64,000 nucleotides of DNA from Bretschneidera sinensis (lineage: Eukaryota; Streptophyta; Magnoliopsida; Brassicales; Akaniaceae). This document shows positions 20,301 to 31,400 of this stretch, one piece after another (position 1 is the first letter of the stretch; each line of letters starts with the position of its first letter). The position numbers were made by a program, and so were the translations under genes. The notes under the pieces are model-generated. The model was given only the letters and a program-made list of their open reading frames with translations, was not told the origin of the DNA and searched no databases. Location: NCBI GenBank assembly GCA_023935145.1, contig CM043699.1, positions 60,714,638 through 60,778,637 on the forward strand, in the 5' to 3' direction.

Positions 20301-23300
20301 ACCAAATATAATTTTGATTAAACATAGAATGAAATCAGTAAATTATGCCACTCAAATTGAAAGAAAAAATATGTAACAATCAAGCGATTCAAATAATCTC
20401 AGCATAATTCTCCACTCAATGCCAAAAATTGTGACTCAAATTGAGTCATCGACCGGTTATCGTGCCAAATTTTAGCCCATGGGTAATATACATTGGCAAA
20501 AGTTTTTTTGTACGCATTGGGAACAAACTGAAATCTGTATGCAATATACAAAGAGTTTTAAAATAATAGAGCCTTCCCAAAGATGTACCCAGCTACTGGG
20601 TGAGAATTAACTAGTATAAAGGTTCAAGTAGTGTGGTGATCTCTCCAGATAAAATCCATAAAAAATATAAATAACCCCAACATCATCATTTTCTAACAAC
20701 ACAGGGATGTAAAGGGACAAAACTGAGGCATGAAGTAGACCCTTTTTATTTTCTCCCCAATTTCATCTGGAACCAAGTTTGAACAGCTTTTTGTGGTGCA
20801 AATTCTCCTTTAAATCTTTCATGAAAAATCAATCAGAAAATCAAATTTTACAATGATTTGAACATCAATAATCAAAATACAAAACCTAACTATCTTTATC
20901 CATTTCTCTGCGTAAAAAAATCCCTCAAGTTTTCATTGTCTAAAATCTTCCGAGTTTCAAATTTGTAGCTCTCCATATTTTACATATTTACTTGCTATCA
21001 CTTAGGTAAAATCAATATACTGCTGGCAGCATCCAGAGACTTAAGCAGACAGGCCAAAGACACTTGAGAAAGATAACAAATATATGTGATTAAGGCCTTG
21101 TTTGGGTATTTGCTTAAATGCAATCACCAAAACTTAAAGTTTATAGAGTTGAAAAACTCTAAACTTTAAGTTTTGGTGATTTAAGTTGCATTTAAACAAC
21201 TCCCAAACAAGGCCTAAGCCATCTAATAAAAGTTACCTGGTTGGAAGTACTTCTTTTGGAACAAAAGGAGCATAGGTTGTTTCCCTCTCAGCCGCAAGTC
21301 TTTGAGCCTTTTGAAATTCTTTAAGAACTGACTGAAAATCTTTTGCGACCTTAGCATCAGCAATCTTCTTAATGGGCTGCATTAATTAGAGAATTTCAGT
21401 GCTTGAGAACATAGACAACTCTTCTACACCCCATCCAGAAAAAGAAAAATAAAACAACAAACATGTAATAAATAGAAAAACCCCTCCTCATCAAAAGGAA
21501 GTTTGTTGATATATGAATATGATATCAAAGAGAGATTCAGCAGTCCTTATTTTGAAGATCCTATCCTATTGTTAAACAGATTAGGAACAGTTTGAAGTTG
21601 TTGAATGTGACTTTTTCTTATACTTGATAAACTGCAAGTACACAAAATATTTTCAGAGGGCAATTTAATCCACTTCCACTTTCTGCATGAGGGTGATTAT
21701 TGTTTTCATTATGGATGTATGGGTTGATCTGTTTTTATTTTAGGAGTAATGAATGCCTCATCTTGTATATATTTGCTGCTTCATCATGGAATACAATTAA
21801 ATTATATTGCATATTCACTTACACTAACTTCTCTGTTTTGATCAGCTTCACTAGCTTCCTTAAGTTTAGCTGAAGTATCTTTGACCAACTGCCCAATTTG
21901 TAGCCTTGCCTTGTGCCTGTCAGTAAAGTCAACTCAATATAGAGAAACTACTGGAGGACAGAATATTGATCACGTAAAAGCTACTCCGTTACAGTATCTC
22001 AAGGAACTATATCAAAACAATTGGGGAAAAAAAAAGTTCAAAGCCAAGTGTTCCTTATTTTCAGAAGGTATTCCAAATGACAAATTCTTCTGGTATCAAG
22101 ATGCAAAACAGAACACATTATGAAAAGTGAAAGGGGACACAAAACAAATTGACTTCCATTTGCTTCCCATCCTCCACTCGCTTCAGTACTGGAGGACAGA
22201 ATATTGATCACGTAAAAGCTACTCTGTTACAGTATCTCAAGGAACTATATCAAAACAATTGGGGATAAAAAAGGTTCAAAGCCAAGTGTTCCTTATTTCC
22301 AGAAGGTATTCCAAATGACAAATTCTTCTGGTATCAAGATACAAACCAGAACACCTTATGAAAAGTGAAAGGGAACACAAAACAAACTGACTTCAATTTG
22401 CTTCCCATACTCCAGCAAAATATCATAAAATAACAAAACTATTCACTCACTTCAGTACTGCTTTTAAGTAGGTCACGCTTACACTCGTTATCACCCAAAA
22501 AAGGGAAAAGGCAAAAAGAAGAAAAAAATGGGCAGTTTGGAGTGAATGGATGACTTTCATTTGCTAAATACTTTTGGGTTTAAGAATACCATCTAATTTT
22601 AACAGGTGAAAAACCTAATGATGGGAAATGGCTCTAAAATTTTAAAACAAATAAAAGGGCACACAGCTTATAGAACCTCATGCTCTCCTATCCTCTCTTA
22701 ATTTTAGCCAACAAGGGAAAAAAGGACGCAAAAGAAAAAAAAAAAAAAAAACATTCTGTTAGTGACCTCATCATGTTTATCCAAATTCGTTCACAAAAAT
22801 ATTAAAGAAGAATAAAAAGAGAGAAAACATAAGGCATCATTCCTCGCGAAATGACATCACACACAAGCTACTTTCTAAATCCAGAGGAACAAAAACATGA
22901 AGAAATCATAGCACAACATACAAGCACCGCTAAACTTCATTGTCAAGCCTATTATTAGCACTCTCAAAAAGACTTCGGAGAGTCTTTTAGTATTATCCAA
23001 CAGAAAGGGGAGAAGCTCCGAGCATACATATCGCAGTTTAACGCATGGGAGATCAGACCTCGATCCCTCCGTTCAGGTGTTAGCATTCCAGAACGGGCTA
23101 AGATCTGGGTCCTTCAGTTCCAAACTCACCAAACGAGCTCCCAAGGACATGAGTGAGATCCTTGTTAGGGCAGAGGAATTCATGATCACTGAGGACAATC
23201 AAGCTTTCCTGAGGGAAAGAGAAGGAGGAGTAGAGAAAAGGAAGAAAGACACCATTGAGCCGAAAGATGGTCCAACAAAATAGCCCCGACAAGAAAACAA

Positions 23301-26300
23301 GCCTAGGGCTGCCCCACTCCTTGAGAGTTTCACACCACTCAATGCCTCCAGAACGAAAATACTCATGAATATCCAGGACTGAGATATTCTCCGTTGGCCC
23401 CCAAAGCCCCTTTATCCCAGTGAGGGTGGGAATTGAAACAGGTGGTGTTGTTTCCACAGGGATTACAGTCACGACACCGAAGAGTGTCACGCCCTTAAAA
23501 CCCAAATCGAATCCATTCGCAGAGGCTAGCTGAAAGAGTACATCGGGCCTCGCCAGTTCCAAAACAGAGAAGATTGATTTCGATGACTGTATAAGTAGAC
23601 TGCCAATCATCCAAGTTATGATCGAAACTACCGCCGAAGCCCAAAGCGGAGTCCTAAGCTCTAGAACAAGTTCGAAAAGACAGGATCAAAACAATAGGCA
23701 CCCTAAAAGTGACCAAGGTCACACCACTACAGTCACAGAAACCATCAAAACCATTTTTGGAGGACCAACGGCTGACAGATAGTCCTCCAACTCAGGGAAA
23801 GCCTACACTCGCTCAGTAGCATCAGTCAGTGGACCCTACAAGAGGGTCAAAACAGATCTGGTTACCTCTTTCACAAATGAAGATGTAGAAGGGCTGCACA
23901 CCCCACATGATGATGCAGTAGTAGTCACGCTCCTTATCGCCAATTACAACATAGAGAGAATCCTGGTACACAATGGAAGCTCGACCGACATTCTATATTA
24001 CGAAGCCTTCAAGAAAATGAAGTTGAAGGATGATCCATTCAAACCAGTCTCCTCCTCGTTATACAGCTTTTCGAGGACCCAGTGTTCGCCGAGGGAAGTA
24101 TAACCCACCCCAGTCAGGGAACAGATCCAAGACTCACCACAGTGATGACCACATTCCTAGTGGTCAAGCATTCATCCTCCTATAACGTGATCCTCAGAAG
24201 ACCAACACTCAATAAAATGAGGGCGGTGGTCTCCACTTATCACCTAAAGATGAAGTTCCCCACAAAGCAAGGAGTGGGGGAAGTCCGAGGAAACCAGCAA
24301 ACCTCCCAGTCCTGTACTTGAACTCTATCAAGTGGTAGAAGAAGGCCAAAGCATTACCTTTGGAGATCGAAGATTTGAGATATGAGCTCAAAAATCCACG
24401 TGGTCAACCAGTTGAAGAACTTATCGCCATTCCTCTGAATGAGGGAGACTCAAGGACTATGCAGATCGAGTCAAGTCTCCTCAAATAACTCATGGTCAGC
24501 CTTCGATATGCTCGCGATTGATCCACATATCATCGTCCATAAACTGAATGCAGACCCAAATTACAAACCCTTTGTTCAAAAGAAGAGATCCTTCGCTCCA
24601 GAATGACAGGACACCATAAGAGATGAGGTAGACAAGCTTCTGGCGATCGACTTCATCCAAGAAGTCGACTATCTCGAATAGGTCTCCAATGTGGTAATGG
24701 TGAAAAAGGCAAATGGAATGTGGAAGATTTGTATCGATTTTACGGATTTAAACAAAGCCTGCCCAAATGATAGCTTCTCTCTCCCTCGAATGGACCAATT
24801 GGTCGACGCCACCTCAGGACAAGCTACTCAACTTCATGGCCACATACTCCGGATACAATCAGATCCTCATGCACGAGCTGGATCAGTCAAAAACTTCCTT
24901 CATCACCAATCAAGGCTTATACTGTTACAAGGTAATGCCTTTTGGACTAAAAAACGCATGGGCCACTTATCAAAGGCTCGTCAACAAAATCTTTAGGGAG
25001 TAGATCGGAAAGAACATGGAAGTGTACGTGGACGACATGTTAGTCAAGAGTGTTAAGGCAAAAGACCACAAGTCTGACCTAAAAGAGGCCTTCAGAGCAC
25101 TTAGACACCACCAAATGAGGTTGAATCCGAGAAAGTGTGCCTTCGGAGTTAACTCTAGGAAATTCTTAAGTTTCATGGTGGAATTGAGGCTAATCCCAAA
25201 AAGATAAGAGCGATCCCAAACATGGCTCCTCCCCGGAACATTAAAGAAGTACATAGGTTGATTGGGCGGATAACAACGCTAGCCAATTCATGTCCAAGTC
25301 CACCGAGAGGTGTTTGCCTTTCTTCAAGGCAATTAGAAAAGCTAAAGACTTTGTCTGGACCAAGGACTGCCAAAAATCTTTCGAAGAACTGAAGGGATAC
25401 TTGAGCTCACCACCGCTCCTAACCAAGCCCCCACTGGGGAAGAACCTCCCTTTACATATCCACCGGCCAAGACGTAGTGGCCTCAGTTCTGATCCGTGAA
25501 GAGGGTCGAATCCAAAAACCCGTCCACTATGTCAGTTAGGTCCTCCATGACGCCGAAGTAAGATATCTACCTATCGAAAAAAGGGTATACGCCCTCATAA
25601 TCACAGCACGAAAACTCCAACCATACTTCCAAGCTCACCCATAGTTCTCTTGACCGATTGACCTCTAAGGCAAGTACTCCACAAGCCTCCGAGAGACTGG
25701 TCAAATGGTCCATAGAACTCGGGGAGTTTGACATTCGTTACAAGCCTCAGATAGCTATCAAGGCCCAAGCCTTAGCTGACTTCATCGTGGAAACCACATT
25801 TTCCGAAGCACCCATCGAGTGGCAAGAATCGAAGGAAGCCGAATAGACTCCGAGTTGGACACAGTATGTTGATGTGTCCTTCAATAGTACTGGTAGTTGA
25901 CCCGGACTCATTCTCGGTAGCCCCAACGGTTTTACGATGGAGTGCCCTAAGATTCGGATTCAAAGCCTCAAACAACGAGGCCGAATACGAGGCACTGCTC
26001 ATAAGGATGAAACTAGCAAAAACATTAGCTGTCGAAGCCTTAGAGGCACACAACGACTCACATTTGGTGGTTAACCAGATGACCAATGAAGTATGAGGCC
26101 AAAGGTAAAAAAATTATCAGGTATCTCCAAAAAGCCCATGAACTCGCTGCAACCTTGAAGAGGTTCCAAATAGTTTAAGTACCCCGAGTACAGAATTCGA
26201 AGGTAGATGCTCTAGCGCAACTTGCCTCCTCCAGATAGTCTGACCTTACCGAAACGGTCTATCTTGAGACCCTTGATGCCCCTAGCATTGATGAAGTCTT

Positions 26301-29174
26301 GGTCATGCTCATGGCCGAAGAGCAAACTTGGATGGACCCGATCCTCCAATACTTGAAAGACGGGACACTTCCTGATCAAAGGAACGAAGCTAGAAAGATT
26401 ATATCCCGAGCCTCGCGATATTCTATCATCGAGGGATAGTTGTACAAGAAGGGACTAACCACCCCTTACCTAAAATGCCTCGGGCCTACCGATGCAGATT
26501 ACGCCCTAAGGGAAGTTTTATTTACATTATCGAGAACGGACGCAGCCTTTCCAGATAACCATGAAATGCCTATTTTTTTAGTAATACGCCCCACTAACTC
26601 CCTAGAAGCTCCAGTCTGGCATATGGCCCCCACTTTCGAAGCTTGGCCCAGCTAACGGGTTCCTAATATACGAATCTCAACCCAAATGGTAGGCCCAAAA
26701 AGAATCATGGCCGAACTGGTGGGCCAGATAATCAAACTCCCAAGGATCACCAAAGCAGCTTTGCCCATTACTGTGATGAAGTTGGCTCAACAAACTCCAA
26801 ATGCAATCTCCTCAGAAGTCTCCATCAAACTCCGAACAATTTGATCCTTGTCGATCTCCTCGAAAGTGTCCATCAAACTCCAAGAAGTTTGATCCTTGTC
26901 AATCTCTTCAGAAGTCTCCATCAAACTCCGAACAGTTTGATCCCTATCATTCTCCTCGGAGGTCCCTATCAAACTCCAAGCAATTTTATTCCTATCAATC
27001 TACTCGGACATGCCCAACACACTCCGAGTAGTTTGATCCATGTCAATCTTCTCGGAAGTCTCCATCAAACTCCGAACAGTTTGCTTCATGTCATTCTCCT
27101 CAAAGGTTCCTATCAAACTCCGAGGAGTTTGATCACTGTCAATCTCCTCGGAAGTCTCTATCAAACTCCAAAAAGTTTGATCCCTGTCAATCTCCTTGAA
27201 GATCTCCATCAAACTCCGAATAGTTTGATCCATATCATTCTCCTTGAAAGTCCCCATCAAACTCCAAGCAGTTTGGTCCCTCTCAATCTCTTCGAAAGTT
27301 TCCATCAAACTCCGAGTAGATTGACTGAGTGTCACCTCCTCTGACCTATTCACCAAACTCCGAGAAGTTTGACTGAGTTTCATCTCTTCAGACCTATTCG
27401 CCAAACTTCAAGCAGTTTGACTGAGTATCATCTCCTCGGACCTATTCGCCAAATTCTGAGCAGTTCGATTGAGTGTCATCTCCTCAGACCTATTCACCAA
27501 ACTCCGAGCAATTCGACCAAGTGTCATCCCCTCGGACCTTTTCCCCAAACTCTGAGCAGTTCGACTAAGTGTCATCTCCTTAGACCTATTCAACAAACTT
27601 CGAGCAGTTTGACTGAGTGTCATTTCCTCGGACCTATTCACTAAACTCCGAATAGTTTGACTCATAACACTCTCCTTGTATCTATCTCCCAAGTCCATAC
27701 CACTCAAACTTACCTCGTTTTGAGGAAATCAATCAAAAGTCCATCTCACTAACCCACAACTCCCATATGAGAACGCATTAAGATGTCAGGTCCCCTCGGA
27801 GTCAACATCTCCACCCGAACGAGAATTACCTAGTTACCCCCTTGGGCACCCCAAAGCAATAATATACTTAACATAGGCTCCATGACGCCAGAAGAAATCA
27901 CTTCGAACCAACTCTACTTCCTTGACCGCATAAATGCGCTCCAGGAAGTGGGAGCATCTAATATAAAGGAAAAATTCTCTCTCCAATAATATTATGACAC
28001 GTGGAAACCTTTAAGGGCAAAAGAGTAATTCCATAATTTGGATAGATCAACCTATCAAATCTACACACTTGACAAGGGGCATTATGATAATTTTACACCA
28101 AAGGGCGTTATGTTAATCTTATGTCAAAGTCCCAGTACTACTACAACTATTAAATTTATGGATAAACTGATCCACCTGTGGATAACTCCAAGGGGATGTT
28201 ATTCCTATTGCAACACTAAAATCATTCTACTAATCGGACTCTACCCCAACACACTATAAAAAGGGCTCTCACAATCAAAAGGTTCATTCAATTATCACTC
28301 ACAGCTCTCAGTCTTACATAGCTCGCCTTATTCACCAAAGCTCTGTTCTAATTTAAGCATCAAAAAGTCCCCGCACACACCATTCGGACCTCCGACGACT
28401 TTTAGGTTTTCTTTCGTGTGTGCAGGTTAGCTTCCCAGTTGTTCAGATTGCTGACATATTTTTGGCATCAAAAGGAGCTATAAAATTAGCCAATGCCAAT
28501 TTAGTCACTATTTTTTTCACATATTTTTTGTCTATGAGTTACAATTCATGGATAATTATTGTATGTCTTGGATATCCTTGATTGTTTTTCTTAATTCAAA
28601 ATATTTGATATTCCTATTTTTATTTTTATTTTTTTAGTAGTTATTATTCTTTGTAATTGTACACTAATTTTCAGTTTGAGTAGAAATGGTCGTATTGCTC
28701 GTGCGCTCCCAGAAACACTCGGGTTCATCGCTAGTATTCGATAGAACCACAAAAGGTACCAGCAGTAACAGCACATTAGCACAAAAGTACAAACACTAAA
28801 AAATGTATTTTCAACTATTGACCACCAGAAAAAGAAAAAGAATTGAACCCAAACCAGAAGATAAAATTCAGGCAAAAACAAAAGGAGAGCAACAGGAATT
28901 AACGAAGAAAACATTCAAAACAGTCTCGCAGCGAACAAGAAAAACAAAAAGGAAAAGAAGAAAAAGGGAAGACTCACAGCTTGTCGCGTAAATCGAGGGT
29001 ATCTTTGGGGGTCCCAAGGGAATTAACGAGGCGATAGAAGGAGGAAACGGCTGTATTGATTTTGAAAATCCCAGCTGCCACTGCCTGAGAAGCGTTCTCC
29101 GGTTGTTGCTGCCTTGAATTGAAGTACTTAATTGGAGGAGGCCTAACACCAGCCTCAAGATCTTGAAAACTCAT
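17390..29174 (-). CDS. SYP21: Qa-SNARE syntaxin of the SYP2 family (SYP21/PEP12-like), seven coding exons
   Basis: Exons (minus strand): 29174-28978, 21916-21823, 21376-21237, 19982-19908, 19221-19064, 18944-18844 and 17455-17390. All introns are GT-AG, phases agree, and the 831-nt CDS gives 276 aa, close to Arabidopsis PEP12. It begins MSFQDLEAG; the N-terminal Habc region (residues about 25-145) includes [37 protein letters not shown] and [19 protein letters not shown]. The Qa-SNARE helix (about 185-245) reads [16 protein letters not shown]...[20 protein letters not shown] with the zero-layer Gln near 217. The tail anchor is residues 256-276 ([21 protein letters not shown]). Role by family: target-membrane SNARE of the prevacuolar compartment and vacuole, driving Golgi-to-vacuole fusion with Qb, Qc and R-SNAREs. 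It could be SYP22 rather than SYP21, but motifs match PEP12 better. The CDS is intact despite transposons in introns 1 and 3. Confidence 0.93.
18755..18779. repeat. (TA)n run in intron 6 of the syntaxin gene
   Basis: About ten TA units in the 1.4-kb intron 6 (18843-17456), which also has a GA-rich tract near 17990-18030. No coding signal. Confidence 0.85.
21094..21214. mobile_element. Tourist-like (PIF/Harbinger) MITE, 121 bp, almost fully palindromic
   Basis: Inverted ends GGCCTTGTTTGGG / CCCAAACAAGGCC continue inward so that most of the element folds into one hairpin (TTTAAATGCAA.. and CACCAAAACTTAAAGTTTA arms). The duplication TAA flanks both sides (21091-21093, 21215-21217), as is usual for PIF/Harbinger. 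It lies in intron 3 of the syntaxin gene; its edge is about 20 bp downstream of the exon 3 donor (exon end 21237, GT at 21236-21235). Confidence 0.9.
21950..22420. repeat. Direct tandem duplication, period 238 bp, in syntaxin intron 1
   Basis: The block starting CTGGAGGACAGAATATTGATC at 21951 recurs at 22189 with about 95% identity over some 200 bp (single-base differences and small indels). The first copy begins about 35 bp from the exon 2 acceptor, so the duplication pushed the acceptor region away from the rest of intron 1. Confidence 0.9.
22970..23300 (+). pseudogene. Element H gag fragment
   Basis: Reads [22 protein letters not shown] and then, in a shifted frame, [39 protein letters not shown]. 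This is the C-terminal part of a Tat gag core. Frameshifts and a TAG after DGPTK break it. Confidence 0.8.
23880..24330 (+). pseudogene. Element H aspartic protease remnant
   Basis: [20 protein letters not shown] marks the active site, with His in place of the expected catalytic Asp (Tat consensus DNGSS). It is followed by [48 protein letters not shown]. Active-site loss plus frameshifts make it inactive. Confidence 0.8.
24530..25240 (+). pseudogene. Element H reverse transcriptase remnant
   Basis: Fragments in two frames: [40 protein letters not shown], then [45 protein letters not shown] and [27 protein letters not shown]. The YVDD catalytic motif remains (about 25023-25034), but a frameshift near 24815 and a stop after NKIF RE break the frame. 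Confidence 0.85.
25250..26560 (+). pseudogene. Element H RNase H domains and integrase N-terminal remnant
   Basis: [31 protein letters not shown] starts the first RNase [32 protein letters not shown] ends it and precedes a second RNase H ([11 protein letters not shown]..., [12 protein letters not shown]). Then comes the Tat linker ...[25 protein letters not shown] and the beginning of the integrase finger ([14 protein letters not shown]). The DDE core that should follow is absent and the tandem array comes soon after, so integrase was deleted. Confidence 0.8.
26806..27715. repeat. 48-bp tandem repeat array (about 19 units) in element H
   Basis: The phrase CCATCAAACTCC recurs at 26822, 26870, 26918, 27062 and 27302, all multiples of 48 bp apart, and related units continue to about 27710. 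Units to about 27310 read like TCAAACTCCGAACAGTTTGATCC..; later ones like CACCAAACTCCGAGCAGTTTGACTGAGTGTCATC. Each unit has an inverted repeat (CAAACT...AGTTTG) able to form a short stem. As 48 is divisible by 3, both strands carry long but meaningless open frames (76-167 codons). Confidence 0.92.
27783..28472 (+). repeat. Element H 3' LTR (limits approximate)
   Basis: The LTR end ...TTTTTGGCATCA at 28459-28470 resembles that of element G (TTTTCGGCATCAACA). A TATA box, ACTATAAAAAGGG, lies at 28255-28260. The start is taken at TGTCAGGTCCCC (27783) by its TG and position, without a second LTR for confirmation. Confidence 0.5.
28473..28975 (-). other. Remaining 5' part of syntaxin intron 1
   Basis: Intronic sequence between the H insertion and the exon 1 donor (GT at 28977-28976). 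Rich in T on the minus strand as in normal plant introns. The open frames here are not supported. Confidence 0.6.
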
Positions 29175-29294
29175 TTCCTTTTCTCTTCTTTTTGAAATTC
29201 AAAGAATTCTTGAATTTTCTAGAAAGAAACCTTTTACAAACAATATGACAGAGAAGAAATAAGGAAATAAGGAGCAGGCGCTTTTGCGTCAGCT

Positions 29295-29300
29295 TTTATA
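29295..29300 (-). promoter_or_regulatory. Probable TATA box of the syntaxin gene
   Basis: Minus-strand AATATAAAAGC about 120 bp upstream of the ATG at 29174, with a pyrimidine-rich 5' UTR between (TTCTTCTCTGTC). Spacing suits a start near 29265, which is inferred. Confidence 0.55.
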
Positions 29301-29464
29301 TTTGTTAAGAAGATGAGTTAAAACGTGATTTTGAAGTGTGTTTGATTCCAAGTCAAAACTAAAAGAAGGAAGCTTCCGTGGGCCCGCGGCACGGAGAGAT
29401 TCCTTGTTTCTCATAGCTCCATCGAATAATACTAATATAATCCACCATGTCACATTCTTTTCTC

Positions 29465-29552
29465 ATTTTGCTGATGTGGCAGATTTTGATTGGATGGAGC
29501 TTATAATTCTCATTTAGCTGATGTGGCAGGTTTTTATTGGATGGAGCTTATA
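29465..29552. repeat. Short direct repeat upstream of the syntaxin gene
   Basis: GCTGATGTGGCAG.TTTT.ATTGGATGGAGCTTATA occurs twice, with copies about 48 bp apart (about 29470 and 29518). No gene is seen between 29300 and 29650. Confidence 0.8.
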
Positions 29553-29650
29553 AGATCCGTCATGCATAAGATAAATTCTTCCCTAAACCCGATGCAAAAC
29601 ACCTTTTATGCACTCGATGAAAACTTCACAAGTAATTTCATTGGAGTTGT

Positions 29651-30412
29651 CGAGGAAAGCCAAAAATCTTTTTTTCTTAGAAGTAAGGGTGGGAAAGCTA
29701 TTAAAATGTGTTTAACCGGATAGTTCATAAAGTTTTAATCAATTTTATGTAAAATCGAAACTGTTCTTACCACATTTCACTAATTTTCATTTAACTCTTA
29801 TATTCAAATTATCTAAACTCTTAATCATCATTTCTCTTTGTTGAAACAATGAGCACGGTCATAGAAATAACACTTGAAAGAAAACGGCCAAAATGAAACA
29901 AAGATTGTAGATATTTTTATTTTATTATAAAATAATAAATAATTTTATTAATATAAAGTTGCTAATTATTATTAAACAACAAATAATTTCTTTTTTGTTG
30001 GCTTTTCCTAAGATTACTGTTTGGTAAAATTTTATTACTACAACTTTTCTAAAAATAGTTATCAGGGAAAGCAAAAAATCCCTTTTTTTTTAGAAAGGTG
30101 GGGGAGCTTTTAAAATGTGCTTGACCGGGTAGCTCCTAAAGTTTTAATGAATTTTATGTAAAACCGAATCTGCTCTTATCACATTTCACTAATTTCCATC
30201 TAACTCCTATATTCAAATTATCTAAACTCTTAATTATCATTTCTCTTTGTTGAAACAATGAGCTCGGTCATGGAAATGATACTTGGAAGAAGTGGCCAAA
30301 AGGAAACAAAGATTGTAGATATTTTTATTTTATTATTAAGTAATAAATGATTTTATTAATATAAAGTTGCTAATTATTATTAAACAATGAATAATTTCTT
30401 TTTGTTGTTAAT
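29651..30412. repeat. Direct tandem duplication, period 412 bp
   Basis: GGAAAGC.AAAAATC at 29654 recurs at 30066, and similarity continues for about 340 bp at roughly 88-90% (e.g. AATTTTATGTAAAA, TCTCTTTGTTGAAACAATGAGC, AACAAAGATTGTAGATATTTTTATTTTATTAT). The divergence suggests an old duplication. No coding content is recognised. From 30413 to 30990 the DNA is AT-rich and featureless; a 63-codon frame at 30608-30799 is not convincing. Confidence 0.85.
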
Positions 30413-30991
30413 AAGGAATACCTCTTTAGTTAAAATAATAATTCATTAAAACTGTATATCTTTGAACCATGTCTATTTTAATAATTTTACAGTTTTATAG
30501 CATTAAGATTATAATTACTAAACATTATTATTGATCACAACACTTTCACATTGATTTTGTAAGACAGTTTACTAAATACTACACTGAGCTTTTAACAACA
30601 ACACTTCTCACAACTCTTTTGGTACTAGCACTTTCACAACACTTTTGGCACCAGTGCAGCTACAGCCCAACACTCCCAAATGCACCATCATGTTACAAGT
30701 GAAGTTTCCATCAGTGCATAAATGGTGTTTTGCACCGAATGCATGTAAGAATTTTTCCTTGCATAAAAATATATTTTGTAAAAGTTGATATGATTTCATC
30801 TTTGTCGTGTATTATTTATTTTAGTTAGGTGTTTTTTTTTATTGATTTATGGGTTAATGTGAATGATACGGTGTAACATTATGTATTGATTCAATCTTAA
30901 ATGAAGTGACATACTATTTCATAATGAACAACATCAACTACACAAAATTTCAAATGTAGATACTCTTGAAGTCATTGATGTATAAATTAAA

Positions 30992-31305
30992 GGGTAAATT
31001 ATATTTAGCCACCTATAGTTTGACATAACCTACACATAAGGACTTGTAATTTAAAAATATATAGATACCCCCTGGAACATGCATTTTTCAATGTAAGAAT
31101 ACATATATCCCCTTGGAATATGTATTAGAATACAAATACCCCCTAGAATATACATTAGAATATAGATACCCCTTAGAATATGCATTTTTCAATATAAGAA
31201 TACAGATTTCCTCTTGAAATATGCATATAGGTATCCATATATTTTGAAACTACAGGTCCTTATGTGTAGGTTAGGTCAAACTACAGGGGCTAAATGTAAT
31301 TTACC
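30992..31305. mobile_element. MITE with about 75-bp terminal inverted repeats (314 bp)
   Basis: The left end GGGTAAATTATATTTAGCC..TAGTTTGAC.TAACCTACACATAAGGAC is repeated in inverse orientation at the right end (about 85% identity over about 75 bp). TTAAA flanks both sides (30987-30991, 31306-31310). The centre has internal repeats around ATATACCCCC and GCATTTTTCAAT. The GGTAAATTACA-type end and long TIR suggest a Mutator-like origin, but the short flanking repeat does not fit the 9-bp MULE duplication, so the superfamily is uncertain. Confidence 0.75.
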
Positions 31306-31400
31306 TTAAATGAAATTACATTTTAAATATTTTGTTAGATATTACATTATCATCTTTATATTTTAAGGTAATATAAGCATATACCCATGATAAAAATTAT

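Larger units (their letters stand above)
22965..28472 (+). mobile_element. Element H: 5'-truncated Tat-lineage Ty3/gypsy element inside syntaxin intron 1
   Basis: Order on the plus strand: gag fragment (from about 22970), protease (about 23880-24330), RT (about 24530-25240), RNase H domains (about 25250-26230), linker and start of the integrase finger (about 26280-26560), a 48-bp tandem array (26806-27715), then an LTR end (to about 28472). The 5' LTR, gag N-terminus and integrase catalytic core are missing. Frames are broken throughout. It lies opposite to the host gene. No target duplication is recognisable, so it was probably truncated after insertion. Confidence 0.85.

Noticed and set aside
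23098..23610. 170-codon minus frame in element H
   Set aside because: It lies antisense to decayed gag, has no recognisable motif, and is typical of chance frames over old coding DNA.
26787..27707. Several open frames of 61-167 codons on both strands with repeating peptides (e.g. [14 protein letters not shown])
   Set aside because: They follow from the 48-bp period being a multiple of three; no start context or homology supports a protein.
26806..27715. CRISPR-like array
   Set aside because: Contiguous 48-bp degenerate tandem units without unique spacers, in a plant retrotransposon.
30608..30799. 63-codon cysteine-rich minus frame
   Set aside because: No signal peptide, no homology recognised, AT-rich intergenic setting.
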